A stretch of DNA of 21,763 nucleotides from Oscillospiraceae bacterium (GCA_902802215.1 CADCLH010000005.1:1-21763); one strand, 5' to 3'; positions 1-6,314 are shown, counted from the first letter of the stretch. The notes: generated by a model not told the origin, from the sequence alone. A program made the numbers and translations.

Positions 1-371
1 AAGCGCTCTACTCCCGGCTGCACCGCGGCGTCCGGCTTGTTGGAGATCACCGCGAGCTTCCTCCCCGCCTCCTTCAGCGCGGAGAGCATCTCCGGCACGC
101 CGTCGTAGGGGCGGCTGCGGTCGTTGGCGTGCTCGGCGTAGTAAGCGACATAGTCGTCGTACAGCGCCCGCAGCGTCTCCCCGTCGGTCCCGGCGGGGGC
201 CGCCCGGCGCAGCAGGACGCCCGCGCCGCTGCCCGCGAAGGAGCGGTACTCCGCCTCCTCCCGCTCGGGCAGACCCGCCAGGCGCAGCGCGCGGTTGGCC
301 GCACAGGCGATGTCGGCGATGGAGTCGGCCACGGTGCCGTCGTAATCAAAAAGGATCGCGTCGTAGTTCAT
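1..371 (-). CDS. HAD-superfamily phosphatase, phosphoglycolate-phosphatase-like (3' end outside window)
   Basis: The minus-strand frame starts at ATG 371-369, preceded by GAAGGGA, and runs off the left edge, so about 123 residues are visible. HAD motif I is DYDGT at residues 9-13 (nucleophile Asp9, acid Asp11). A cap region follows, then motif II in VISNKP near residue 110. The order and spacing fit subfamily IA enzymes such as Gph, PgmB and PpaX. Motifs III and IV lie outside the window. It is the last visible gene of the minus-strand ula operon, downstream of HPr with a hairpin between them. Substrate is unknown; a sugar-phosphate or phosphoglycolate clean-up role is inference from family and context. 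Confidence 0.85.
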   Translation of the reverse strand, partial: MNYDAILFDYDGTVADSIADIACAANRALRLAGLPEREEAEYRSFAGSGAGVLLRRAAPAGTDGETLRALYDDYVAYYAEHANDRSRPYDGVPEMLSALKEAGRKLAVISNKPDAAVQPGVER

Positions 372-394
372 GGACTGGTCCCTTCACAAAGCGC

Positions 395-420
395 AGCGCC
401 GACCGGTTTCGGTCGGCGCT
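395..420 (-). terminator. Hairpin between HPr and HAD gene, possible partial terminator
   Basis: AGCGCCGACC (395-404) pairs with GGTCGGCGCT (411-420), with one more G-C pair closing a 4-nt loop, giving an 11-bp stem. On the minus strand it is followed only by GCGCTTTGTG, a poor T-run. It may therefore terminate partially or protect the upstream message rather than stop transcription fully. The downstream HAD gene has its own SD but no clear promoter. Confidence 0.4.
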
Positions 421-437
421 CATTGTTTTGCCGCTGC

Positions 438-698
438 TTACAGATTCTCCTCGAGGAAGGCGAGCAGGCCCGCGCAGGCCTCGTCCTCGTTGGCGCCGTC
501 GCAGGCGACGGTGACCTCGGTGCCCTGCTTGATGCCGAGCGCCATCAGCTTCATGAGCTGGGCGAGGTTGACGGTCTTGCCGTTGGCGGTCAGGGTGACG
601 GTCGTGTCGGCGTAGCTCTTGGCCTTCTTGCACAGCAGACCGGCCGGACGGGCGTGGATGCCGAGCTCGTCCTTGATCGTGTAGGTAAACTGCTTCAT
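438..698 (-). CDS. ptsH: HPr phosphocarrier protein, lacking the regulatory serine
   Basis: This 86-residue protein has the usual length of HPr, the PTS carrier that takes phosphate from enzyme I and passes it to EIIA domains. The active-site motif GIHARPAG puts the phosphorylated histidine at His15 with Arg17 next to it. The second HPr signature is NGKTVNLAQLMKLMALG; in Bacillus HPr the matching stretch is NGKTVNLKSIMGVMSLG. With a one-residue insertion before this point, Ser46 is replaced by Gln47. Start ATG 698-696 is preceded by GAGGTG. The gene lies downstream of a DeoR regulator in the ula PTS operon, which suggests a dedicated carrier, although it could be the only HPr of the cell. PTS function is well supported; inability to serve as a CcpA corepressor is inference from the missing serine. 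Confidence 0.95.
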   Translation of the reverse strand: MKQFTYTIKDELGIHARPAGLLCKKAKSYADTTVTLTANGKTVNLAQLMKLMALGIKQGTEVTVACDGANEDEACAGLLAFLEENL

Positions 699-725
699 GT
701 TGTACACCTCGTAAGAATTATTGTG

Positions 726-770
726 GGGATCGTCTGATCCCATTTTGCCATAAAACGCGGACAATGTCCA
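726..770 (-). promoter_or_regulatory. Leader region of the HPr gene with inverted repeats and a weak promoter candidate
   Basis: The 92-bp gap between the regulator and HPr is AT-richer than its flanks. It contains GGACA-A-TGTCC (759-769) and GGGATC-gtct-GATCCC (726-741). On the minus strand TGGACA (770-765), a 17-bp spacer and CAAAAT (747-742) could form a weak sigma-A promoter whose -35 box overlaps the first inverted repeat. This would allow HPr to be expressed independently of the operon. Support is only pattern matching. Confidence 0.3.
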
Positions 771-790
771 CAGTTTCTTGAACGCCCGGG

Positions 791-1591
791 TCAGTCTTTT
801 GCGGCGGCCGCAAGCTCCGGGAAGTCCGCCTTGCGCACCTGGACCACGGCCATGCCGATCGCCCGCAGCTGCGCGAGCACCTGGGGATTGGCGCGCTCGT
901 CGGTGATGACGCAGCCGCTCTTTTCCAGCGAGAAGCTCGCGAAGGTGCCGGTCTTGCCGATCTTGGTGTAGTCGGCCAGAATGTAGTAGCGCGCGGCGTG
1001 GGAGATCATGGTGTCGTTGATCCCCAGCTCCGTGGGGATGCCGCAGAGGATCTCGCCGCCGGGAGAGACGCCGCTGCATCCGAGGAAGGCCAGATCCGCC
1101 TGCTCCATCAGGAGATTGCGCAGCGTGCAGTCGCCGGTCATGATGTGGTTCTGACCGCGCAGGCTCCCGCCCGAGAGCGTGATCTCCACTCCGGGGGGAT
1201 ATTTCTGCTCGACCGCGGCGCCGTTGTTGGAGAAGACGTGCACCGTCTTGTCCCCGACGTACTCCAGAAGGCCCAGAGCCGTGCGGCTGCCGTTGATGAA
1301 GATGCGGTCGCCCGAGGTGATCAGACTCGCCGCATAGCAGGCGATCAGGCGGCGATAGAGCGCCACCTCGTCCTTCGCGGCGCCGGCCGCGGGGCGGACG
1401 TCCGCCGTCGCGCCGCCGTGGGTGCGGCTGATCTGGCCGCGGTCCTCGAGCATCTGAAGGTCCCGGCGCACGGTCATCGAGGAGACGCCGAACGCGGCGG
1501 CCAGCTCCTCGACCCCGGCCTGACGGTGCTCCCGGATGTAGGAGAGCATCTCGGCGTGGCGCAGGTTGACGGATTGACGATCTCGTTTCAT
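791..1591 (-). CDS. DeoR-family transcriptional regulator, probable regulator of the ula genes
   Basis: This 266-residue protein has a DeoR-type N-terminal winged helix (residues about 11-60) with the family signature VSSMTVRRDLQMLEDRG followed by RTHGGA. Its C-terminal DeoRC sensor domain holds phosphosugar-site segments GDRIFINGSRTALGLL, LSGGSLRGQNHIMTG and DYTKIGK. The family (UlaR, GlpR, AgaR, FruR) represses sugar operons and is released by a phosphorylated intermediate. The start ATG 1591-1589 overlaps the stop of the upstream HAD gene as ATGA, with AAGGAG ten bases upstream. An earlier in-frame ATG would lie deep inside the HAD gene. Its place in the ula PTS operon suggests a UlaR-like role, with L-ascorbate 6-phosphate as a possible effector; this is inference. 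Confidence 0.9.
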   Translation of the reverse strand: MKRDRQSVNLRHAEMLSYIREHRQAGVEELAAAFGVSSMTVRRDLQMLEDRGQISRTHGGATADVRPAAGAAKDEVALYRRLIACYAASLITSGDRIFINGSRTALGLLEYVGDKTVHVFSNNGAAVEQKYPPGVEITLSGGSLRGQNHIMTGDCTLRNLLMEQADLAFLGCSGVSPGGEILCGIPTELGINDTMISHAARYYILADYTKIGKTGTFASFSLEKSGCVITDERANPQVLAQLRAIGMAVVQVRKADFPELAAAAKD

Positions 1592-2304
1592 GGAATACCA
1601 ACTCCTTCGCGCCCGAGCGTCGGCAGCAGCGCCGGCAGCTCCGTCAGATGCGAGATCCGCGGCACGTCCGGCAGGGAATCGTCCGCGGGCGCCGTCGGGC
1701 AGAAGCGGACGGGATGCATCCCCGCCCGAAGGGCCCCGAGCACGTCGCTTTTTGGGTCGTCCCCGACGAAGACGCATGCCGCGCTTTCGCAGCCCGCCTT
1801 CTCCGCGCAGCAGTCGAAGAGCCGCCGGTCCGGCTTCTCCGCGCCGACCTCCTCGCTCGTGACCAGGAAGTCCACGAGCTCGATCAGCCCGAGCCGTTCC
1901 AGCTTCTCGAACTGGCGGTCGGCGGTCATGTTGGTGCCGATCCCGACGGTACAGCCCGCCTCCCGCAGCAGCGCGAGGCCCTCGGCCGTGCCGGGGAAGG
2001 GCGCGGCGGCGTCGAGCAGCGTCGACCAGTAGAGCTCCGCCATCGCCGGCGCGTGCCGGATCGGCAAATGCGCGCCCTCCAGCAGGATCTGGTAGCGGAT
2101 CAGCCGGTTGTGGACGGCGGCGCAGCCGCCGCCGCAGCGGGCCGTCAGCGTGCGCGCGGCCTCCCGGTGCAGCGCCGTAAAGCGCGCCGCCGGGATGTCC
2201 AGGCGTTCGCGGGCGTAGTCCGTCAGCGCGCCCCAGGCCTGCCGGTGCGCGTCGTCGTAGCTGTAGAGCGTGTTGTCGATGTCAAAGAGGACGGCCTTGA
2301 TCAT
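1588..2304 (-). CDS. HAD-superfamily hydrolase, subfamily IA (YjjG-like)
   Basis: This 238-residue phosphatase-type protein has all four HAD motifs: DIDNTL (residues 8-13, nucleophile Asp8), motif II at GIGTNMT, motif III Lys in EKPDRRLF, and motif IV VGDDPKSDVLGA. The helical cap lies between motifs I and II. Length and the DxDNTL variant resemble YjjG/pyrimidine 5'-nucleotidase-like members, but substrate cannot be read from sequence. It starts 31 bp after ulaB (weak SD GGGAAAGC) and overlaps the DeoR gene by 4 bp, so it is translated within the same operon. A second HAD gene ends the visible operon. A role in removing toxic or dead-end sugar phosphates made during ascorbate breakdown is inference. 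Confidence 0.88.
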   Translation of the reverse strand: MIKAVLFDIDNTLYSYDDAHRQAWGALTDYARERLDIPAARFTALHREAARTLTARCGGGCAAVHNRLIRYQILLEGAHLPIRHAPAMAELYWSTLLDAAAPFPGTAEGLALLREAGCTVGIGTNMTADRQFEKLERLGLIELVDFLVTSEEVGAEKPDRRLFDCCAEKAGCESAACVFVGDDPKSDVLGALRAGMHPVRFCPTAPADDSLPDVPRISHLTELPALLPTLGREGVGIP

Positions 2305-2335
2305 GCTGCTTTCCCGCGGGACCGGAGCGGGGCGC

Positions 2336-2644
2336 TCAGTCGAGCAGGCCCGCGTCCTTCATGGCCTGCTCCATCTCGGGAGCGGACATGATGTTCTTCA
2401 GACCGATGACGGTGGTGCCCTTCTTGGCGGCGTCGTCGAACATCTTGGCGAAGTTGCGCGCGCAAAGGACGATGTCGTAGCCGGGCGCGGCGGACTTGCC
2501 CTCGGACAGAGAGCAGTGGTGCAGAGCGCCGGGCTTGATGCCGTACTTGGTGAGGACCTTCTGGAGGGTCATCTTCATCATCAGGGAAGAGCCGGCGCCG
2601 TTGGCGCAGCAGACCATGAACTTCTTGTTGTCGAGTTTAGCCAT
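2336..2644 (-). CDS. ulaB: PTS ascorbate-type EIIB component
   Basis: This 102-residue protein is the size of SgaB/UlaB (about 101). The phosphocysteine loop VCCANGAGSSLMMKM matches the VCGNGQGSSMIMKM loop of E. coli UlaB and places the phosphorylated cysteine at Cys13 (Cys12 is a neighbour). It passes phosphate from EIIA to the incoming sugar at the cytoplasmic face of UlaA. The start is backed by AAGGAAAGG eight bases upstream. It follows ulaA by about 100 bp containing a strong hairpin, so its transcript level may differ from that of ulaA. The family (lactose/ascorbate-type EIIB fold) is firm; ascorbate as substrate rests on the neighbours. Confidence 0.93.
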   Translation of the reverse strand: MAKLDNKKFMVCCANGAGSSLMMKMTLQKVLTKYGIKPGALHHCSLSEGKSAAPGYDIVLCARNFAKMFDDAAKKGTTVIGLKNIMSAPEMEQAMKDAGLLD

Positions 2645-2694
2645 TTTGTTTTCCTTTCCTTACGATAACATGATTTGCCCCAAAACGGGGTTTT

Positions 2695-2723
2695 CCGGAG
2701 GGACGGCGGAGCCGCCCCTCCGG
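2695..2723 (-). other. Strong intercistronic hairpin between ulaA and ulaB
   Basis: CCGGAGGG (2695-2702) pairs with CCCTCCGG (2716-2723). An inner CGGC/GCCG stem (2704-2707/2711-2714) is separated from it by one A/C mismatch, with a GGA loop. On the minus strand the stem is followed by AAAA, not a T-run, so it is not an intrinsic terminator in the reading direction. A smaller cccc-aaaac-gggg hairpin lies at 2678-2690. A likely role is 3'-end protection of a processed ulaA message. Confidence 0.6.
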
Positions 2724-2744
2724 GGGATGACGGGTGGATGCCGA

Positions 2745-4232
2745 TCAGACAGCCTTGGCTTCCTTCTCGGCCATGTACTCCTTGTAGGCCTCGTAGTCCT
2801 CGGTGATGAGGAAGTAGGCCTTGGGGTCCTTGCGGTACTCGAGCTGCGGCAGGGCCATCAGCAGAGCCACGACGACCACGACGCCGATGTAGCCGAGGTA
2901 CTTCATGATGACGGTGAACAGAGGCCACACGGTCGCCCAGTCGAACATGCCGAGGTAGCCGCCGTACTGCGCCATGCCGACCCAGCCGGCGATCAGCGCG
3001 GAGCCGAAGACCTGGATCAGGCCGGAGCAGAAGGGGATGGCCAGGCAGGCCTTGAGGCCGCCCTTCTCGTTGGCGACGAGGCCGATGGTGGCGTTGTCGA
3101 AGAAGACGGGCACGAAGCCGCAGATGATGAGGGTGGGGCTCTTGAAGACGATCAGCAGCACGATGGCGACCAGCTGGCCGACGAGACCGGCGAGGAAGCC
3201 GAAGGTGACGGCGTTGGCGTCGCCGAAGCCGTAGCAGACCGCGCAGTCGACGCCGGGGACGGAGGAGGGCAGGAGCTTGTCGGCGATGCCCTGGAAGGAG
3301 GCGGTGAGCTCGGTGACGAAGGTGCGCACGCCCAGCTGCAGGATCGCGAGGTAGACGGCGAAGTTCAGGCAGGTGTTGAGCACATACATGAAGAAGCTGT
3401 CGGCCTCCTTGATGTTGCCCTTCTCAATGAAGTAGGGGCGGCCGATAACGGTCATGATGGCGCCGAAGAAGACGGTCATCAGGATGGCGGTGCAGACCAT
3501 GTTCTCGTTGAAGATCGAGAAGAAGCCGGGCATCTCCATGTCGCCGACCTTCTTGATCTCCTTCTGCTTCTTGCCGCCGTTGGTGCCGAAGACCTTGTCG
3601 GCCACGATGTAGCCGAGACGGATGCCGAACATCTGCTGGTGGGCGATGGCGAAGCCCGCGCCGTCGGTGAGCTCCTGCATGGGCTTGACGGTCAGGTTGG
3701 AGCCGACGGCCCAGTAGGCGCCGAGGATGACGGACATGACGACGAGCATCAGCACGTCGTTCTTGAGCAGGGCGGGGAGGGCGAACATGATCAGCCAGTA
3801 GGCGGTCGCGGCCTGCTGCACCTGGACGTGGCCGGTGGTGAACAGGGTGCGGCACTTGGTGACCTTGTTGAAGCGGACGAGCAGGATGTTGACGATGAAG
3901 GCGATGAGCAGCAGGGTCATGACCTGGGAGAAGCCCTTGCCGAAGACCTCCTCAACACCCGCGGTGACGGCGTTCTGGCCGTAGTAGGGGTCGATGACGC
4001 AGGCGGTCAGATTGAAGCGGTCCTTGAGGCCGGCCAGGATCGGACGGAAGTTCGAGACCAGGCCGCCGGAGCCGACGTTCAGGATCAGCATGCCGATGAT
4101 GGCCTTGAGCGTGCCGCCCAGGATGTCGTACCACTTTTTCTTCATCAGCGCGTAGCCGATCAGGGTGATGAAGCCGATCATGTACGGCGCCTGACGCAGG
4201 ATATAGGTCGCAAAGAAATTCCAAATAGCCAT
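2745..4232 (-). CDS. ulaA: PTS ascorbate-type EIIC permease
   Basis: This 495-residue polytopic membrane protein, rich in hydrophobic segments across its length, belongs to the SgaT/UlaA family (E. coli UlaA 465). Family-like segments include the N-terminal RQAPYMIGFITLIGYALMKK, LFTTGHVQVQQA, GFAIAHQQMFGIRLGYI and the conserved VPGVDCAVCYGFGDANAV. The extra length is mainly in a cytoplasmic loop (GKKQKEIKKVGDME) and a charged C-terminal tail rich in Glu/Lys/Tyr. It carries L-ascorbate across the inner membrane while EIIB phosphorylates it at C6. Start ATG 4232-4230 has AGAGAGGA upstream. The order ulaG-ulaC-ulaA-ulaB keeps all PTS parts together. Substrate could be another acid sugar handled by this family. 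Confidence 0.95.
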   Translation of the reverse strand: MAIWNFFATYILRQAPYMIGFITLIGYALMKKKWYDILGGTLKAIIGMLILNVGSGGLVSNFRPILAGLKDRFNLTACVIDPYYGQNAVTAGVEEVFGKGFSQVMTLLLIAFIVNILLVRFNKVTKCRTLFTTGHVQVQQAATAYWLIMFALPALLKNDVLMLVVMSVILGAYWAVGSNLTVKPMQELTDGAGFAIAHQQMFGIRLGYIVADKVFGTNGGKKQKEIKKVGDMEMPGFFSIFNENMVCTAILMTVFFGAIMTVIGRPYFIEKGNIKEADSFFMYVLNTCLNFAVYLAILQLGVRTFVTELTASFQGIADKLLPSSVPGVDCAVCYGFGDANAVTFGFLAGLVGQLVAIVLLIVFKSPTLIICGFVPVFFDNATIGLVANEKGGLKACLAIPFCSGLIQVFGSALIAGWVGMAQYGGYLGMFDWATVWPLFTVIMKYLGYIGVVVVVALLMALPQLEYRKDPKAYFLITEDYEAYKEYMAEKEAKAV

Positions 4233-4257
4233 AAAAGAAATCCTCTCTCAATTATTG

Positions 4258-4280
4258 ATTCGCCGCGGACGCGGTCGAAT
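4258..4280 (-). other. Hairpin between ulaC and ulaA
   Basis: ATTCG-CCGC (4258-4266) pairs with GCGG-t-CGAAT (4271-4280) across a GGAC loop, with one bulged T. It sits in the 62-bp gap before the ulaA ribosome site and has no T-run. It may tune stability or translation of the ulaA message. Confidence 0.35.
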
Positions 4281-4294
4281 GCGGGGGGGCTCTC

Positions 4295-4786
4295 TCAGTC
4301 TGCCAGAATGTCCTCGGGCGGGAAGTCCTTCTCCGCCTGCAGGATGTCCTCGGGCGTCTCGGCCGCCATCAGGGCGTCGAGAAGCTCCTCGTTGCAGAAG
4401 ATGTTCATCAGCTGGTTGATGTTGTCAAGGTGCTCGTCCGGGTTCGCGGCGGCCAGGGTGAAGAACAGGCGGGCGATCTTGTCCTCGCCGTCCTCGTCCT
4501 TGCCGAAGTCCACGTCCTCCTTCACCCGCAGGAAGCCGACCGCGGTCTTGTGCGCGCCCTCCGCCCCCTCCTGGGAGTGGGGCATGGCCACGTAGTGCTC
4601 GAACACCACGTAGGGGCCGTACTTGGTGATGCAGTCGACGATCTGCTGGTAGTAGTTCTCGCTGACGTAGCCGGTCTCGACCAGGGATTCGGTGCTCAGG
4701 CGCACCGCCTCCTGCCAGGAGTCCACGCGGTCGACGAACTTGTAGTGGCCGCGGCGGACGATCTTCTGAAGAATGCTTTCAGCCAT
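4295..4786 (-). CDS. ulaC: PTS EIIA component (mannitol/fructose type), ascorbate-specific
   Basis: This 163-residue protein has the PTS_EIIA_2 fold signature. The motif YVAMPHSQEG puts the phosphorylated histidine at His70, close to His68 of E. coli UlaC. Family features before it include a start-proximal helix, the SWQEAVRLST segment and the Y-V-V-F-E-H strand. It accepts phosphate from HPr and passes it to UlaB Cys13. It begins 12 bp after ulaG with GGGAGGG as SD, so the two are translationally close. The C-terminal tail (DILQAEKDFPPEDILAD) is slightly longer and more acidic than in E. coli. EIIA identity is firm; specificity follows from the operon. Confidence 0.94.
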   Translation of the reverse strand: MAESILQKIVRRGHYKFVDRVDSWQEAVRLSTESLVETGYVSENYYQQIVDCITKYGPYVVFEHYVAMPHSQEGAEGAHKTAVGFLRVKEDVDFGKDEDGEDKIARLFFTLAAANPDEHLDNINQLMNIFCNEELLDALMAAETPEDILQAEKDFPPEDILAD

Positions 4787-4798
4787 GTGCGCCCTCCC

Positions 4799-5902
4799 TT
4801 ACAGACAGGAGCGGAACGGGATGTTCTGCGGGGCCTCGAAGCAGTCCTCAAAGCCGCGCGGATGGTGGTAGTACATCTTGTCCTTGTCGCGGGGATAGAC
4901 GTACTTGCCGCCGACCTGCCAGAAGAAGGGGTGGAACTTGTACTCGTTGCGGGGCTTCTTGAAGTCGTAGAGCAGGCGGATCTCCTCCTGGTCGGCCTGG
5001 AAGTTGGTCCAGACGTCCCAGTGGATGGGGATGACGACCTTGCACTGCAAGTTCTCGGCCATGCGCAGGATGTCCACGGAGCTCATCTTGTCCTGCATGC
5101 CGATGGGGTTCTCGCCGAAGGAGCCGAAGGCCACGTCGATGTCGTGGTCCTTGCCGTGCTTGGCGAAGTAGATGGAGAAGTGCGAGTCGCCGGAGTGGTA
5201 GATGTTGCCGCCGGGGGTCTTGACCAGGTAGTTGACGGCCTTCTCGTCCATGTCGGTCGGGCAGACGCCGGTCAGCTCCTCGCGGTCGGGGCCGGTGGAG
5301 TCCGTGGTCACGATGCAGGTGCGGTCAAAGCTGTCAAGGGCGACGATCTCGACGTCCTTGATCTTGATGACGTCGCCGGGGTGCACGACCGTGCAGCGCT
5401 CGGCGGGAACGCCCCACTTGACCCAGAGGTCCACGCTTCTCTGCGGGCCGATGAAGGGAACGGGGATCACGTTGCCCTTGTCGTCGGTGGTGGTCATGCC
5501 GCTGTGCAGCACATGGGCCGCCCACTCGGCGGACATGTGATCCTGGTGGTAGTGGGTGGCGAGCACCGCGTCTACCTGCTTGAAGGCGAAGGGGTCGATG
5601 ACGAAGGGAACGTTGCGGAGATTGGGCTGCATTTTGCGGCCGCCGCACATGTTCGCCATCTGGTGGCCGACGGCCATCTTGCCGTTGCCGTGGGTGCGCT
5701 TGCCGTTGCCGCACCAGAGGTCGATGGTGAGATTCGCGCCGCCGGGCGTCTTGAACCAGATGCCGGTGCAGCCGAGCCACCACATCGCGACGTTGCCGGG
5801 CTGGACGACCTCGTTCTCGATTTCCTCGACCAGCCAGGTGCCCCACTCGGGGAAGGTGGATTCGATCCACTTTTCGCGGGTCATCTCAGAGATCTTGCTC
5901 AA
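4799..5902 (-). CDS. ulaG: L-ascorbate-6-phosphate lactonase
   Basis: This 367-residue metallo-beta-lactamase-fold protein closely follows E. coli UlaG (354) along its length: MSKISEMTREKWIESTFPEW at the start, AMWWLGCTGIW, the metal site THYHQDH (His117, His119, Asp121, His122), YHSGDSHFS and the C-terminal PRGFEDCF. UlaG opens the lactone of L-ascorbate 6-phosphate to 3-keto-L-gulonate 6-phosphate in the cytoplasm. The chosen start is TTG 5902-5900: AGGAGG lies seven bases upstream and the resulting N-terminus aligns with E. coli MSK. An ATG inside that SD is out of frame. It is first in the minus-strand operon, downstream of a consensus promoter. This gene is the best single evidence that the locus handles ascorbate. 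Confidence 0.97.
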   Translation of the reverse strand: MSKISEMTREKWIESTFPEWGTWLVEEIENEVVQPGNVAMWWLGCTGIWFKTPGGANLTIDLWCGNGKRTHGNGKMAVGHQMANMCGGRKMQPNLRNVPFVIDPFAFKQVDAVLATHYHQDHMSAEWAAHVLHSGMTTTDDKGNVIPVPFIGPQRSVDLWVKWGVPAERCTVVHPGDVIKIKDVEIVALDSFDRTCIVTTDSTGPDREELTGVCPTDMDEKAVNYLVKTPGGNIYHSGDSHFSIYFAKHGKDHDIDVAFGSFGENPIGMQDKMSSVDILRMAENLQCKVVIPIHWDVWTNFQADQEEIRLLYDFKKPRNEYKFHPFFWQVGGKYVYPRDKDKMYYHHPRGFEDCFEAPQNIPFRSCL

Positions 5903-5958
5903 TACACATCCTCCTTTTTTCCGTCCGAAATGTTCATTCCGATAGCTTGCGCATTTTA

Positions 5959-5987
5959 ATTATACGAGGCGGGGCCTGCTTTTTCAA
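5959..5987 (-). promoter_or_regulatory. Sigma-A promoter of the ulaG-ulaCAB operon
   Basis: On the minus strand TTGAAA (5987-5982), a 17-bp spacer and TATAAT (5964-5959) form a near-consensus promoter. The predicted transcript begins near 5952, leaving a leader of about 50 bases before the TTG start of ulaG. Repeats that may be operators flank it on both sides. Confidence 0.8.
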
Positions 5988-6046
5988 TCATAATTTTATG
6001 TTCGAGCCGTTCATTTTATGTTCATTTCAAAAGCCGCGCCCCGCCT
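5967..6046. repeat. 9-bp GC-rich inverted repeat flanking the operator region
   Basis: AGGCGGGGC (5967-5975) and its exact reverse complement GCCCCGCCT (6038-6046) are set 71 bp apart in an otherwise AT-rich stretch. They bracket the -35 box of the ulaG promoter and the GTTCATT repeats. They could be a looping pair of protein sites; this is inference, and 9 bp can occur by chance in GC-rich DNA. Confidence 0.4.
5993..6026. promoter_or_regulatory. Candidate DeoR-type operator: phased direct repeats
   Basis: ATTTTATGTTC occurs exactly twice, at 5993-6003 and 6013-6023, a 20-bp period. Within the same stretch GTTCATT lies at 6009-6015 and 6020-6026 (11 bp apart) with a related GTTCGAG at 6000-6006. 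A further GTTCATT is at 5932-5938, beyond the -10 box. DeoR-family repressors commonly bind short TTC/TTT-rich direct repeats spaced about one helical turn. The sites abut the -35 of the ulaG promoter, so the DeoR protein at 791-1591 is the obvious candidate. Confidence 0.5.
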
Positions 6047-6145
6047 TTGTGCAAGTGTGCGGGAAGTTTTTCAAAAGATAGCCGCGGCATTTCCAGCTCC
6101 GGACTTCGTTATTCTGCACTTTTTCAAGGCGATATGGGAAAAGAA

Positions 6146-6160
6146 CAAATCCCGGATTTG
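6146..6160. promoter_or_regulatory. 15-bp palindrome in the divergent control region
   Basis: CAAATCC-C-GGATTTG is a perfect inverted repeat with a single central base. It lies between the two divergent promoters, about 55 bp upstream of the plus-strand -35. A second short palindrome, TTTCCGGAAA, is at 6191-6200. Both resemble dimeric regulator sites; no regulator can be assigned. The rest of 5903-6314 encodes no credible protein: the short open frames there lack ribosome sites and family-like sequence. Confidence 0.4.
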
Positions 6161-6214
6161 GCAAAACGCCGTATTTTCACGGGAACATTTTTTCCGGAAA
6201 GGGACCTTTTCCTG

Positions 6215-6243
6215 TTGCAAACAGCCGGGTTTTCCAGTATAAT
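6215..6243 (+). promoter_or_regulatory. Sigma-A promoter of the ulaE operon
   Basis: TTGCAA (6215-6220), a 17-bp spacer and TATAAT (6238-6243) give a near-consensus promoter. The predicted start of transcription is about 6250, leaving a leader of about 65 bases that holds a direct repeat and the GAAGGGA ribosome site at 6301-6307. Confidence 0.8.
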
Positions 6244-6255
6244 CGAACACAAGAG

Positions 6256-6301
6256 CAAACAAATATATGTTTCCGCGCCGAAAAAATCAAACAAATATTT
6301 G
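6256..6301. promoter_or_regulatory. Direct repeat in the ulaE leader, candidate operator
   Basis: CAAACAAATAT occurs exactly at 6256-6266 and 6288-6298, 32 bp apart (about three helical turns). The second copy extends into the perfect palindrome CAAATATTTG (6292-6301). Both copies lie downstream of the ulaE -10 box, where a bound repressor would block transcription. The sequence differs from the GTTCATT repeats beside the ulaG promoter, so a different protein or binding mode may act here. Confidence 0.45.
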
Positions 6302-6314
6302 AAGGGACTTTGCC

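Noticed and set aside
2496..4595. Plus-strand open frame of 699 codons opposite ulaA and ulaB
   Set aside because: Its product is a low-complexity Asp/Glu/Val/Gly/His string typical of antisense to high-GC coding DNA; the minus-strand genes have clear family motifs and ribosome sites.
6018..6242. Short plus-strand open frame in the divergent ula control region
   Set aside because: No ribosome site; it overlaps promoter and operator elements and has no protein-like conservation features.
5903..6314. Riboswitch or small RNA gene in the 412-bp ula control region
   Set aside because: Two opposed consensus promoters and operator-like repeats explain the region; no known riboswitch core or terminator-linked structure was seen.
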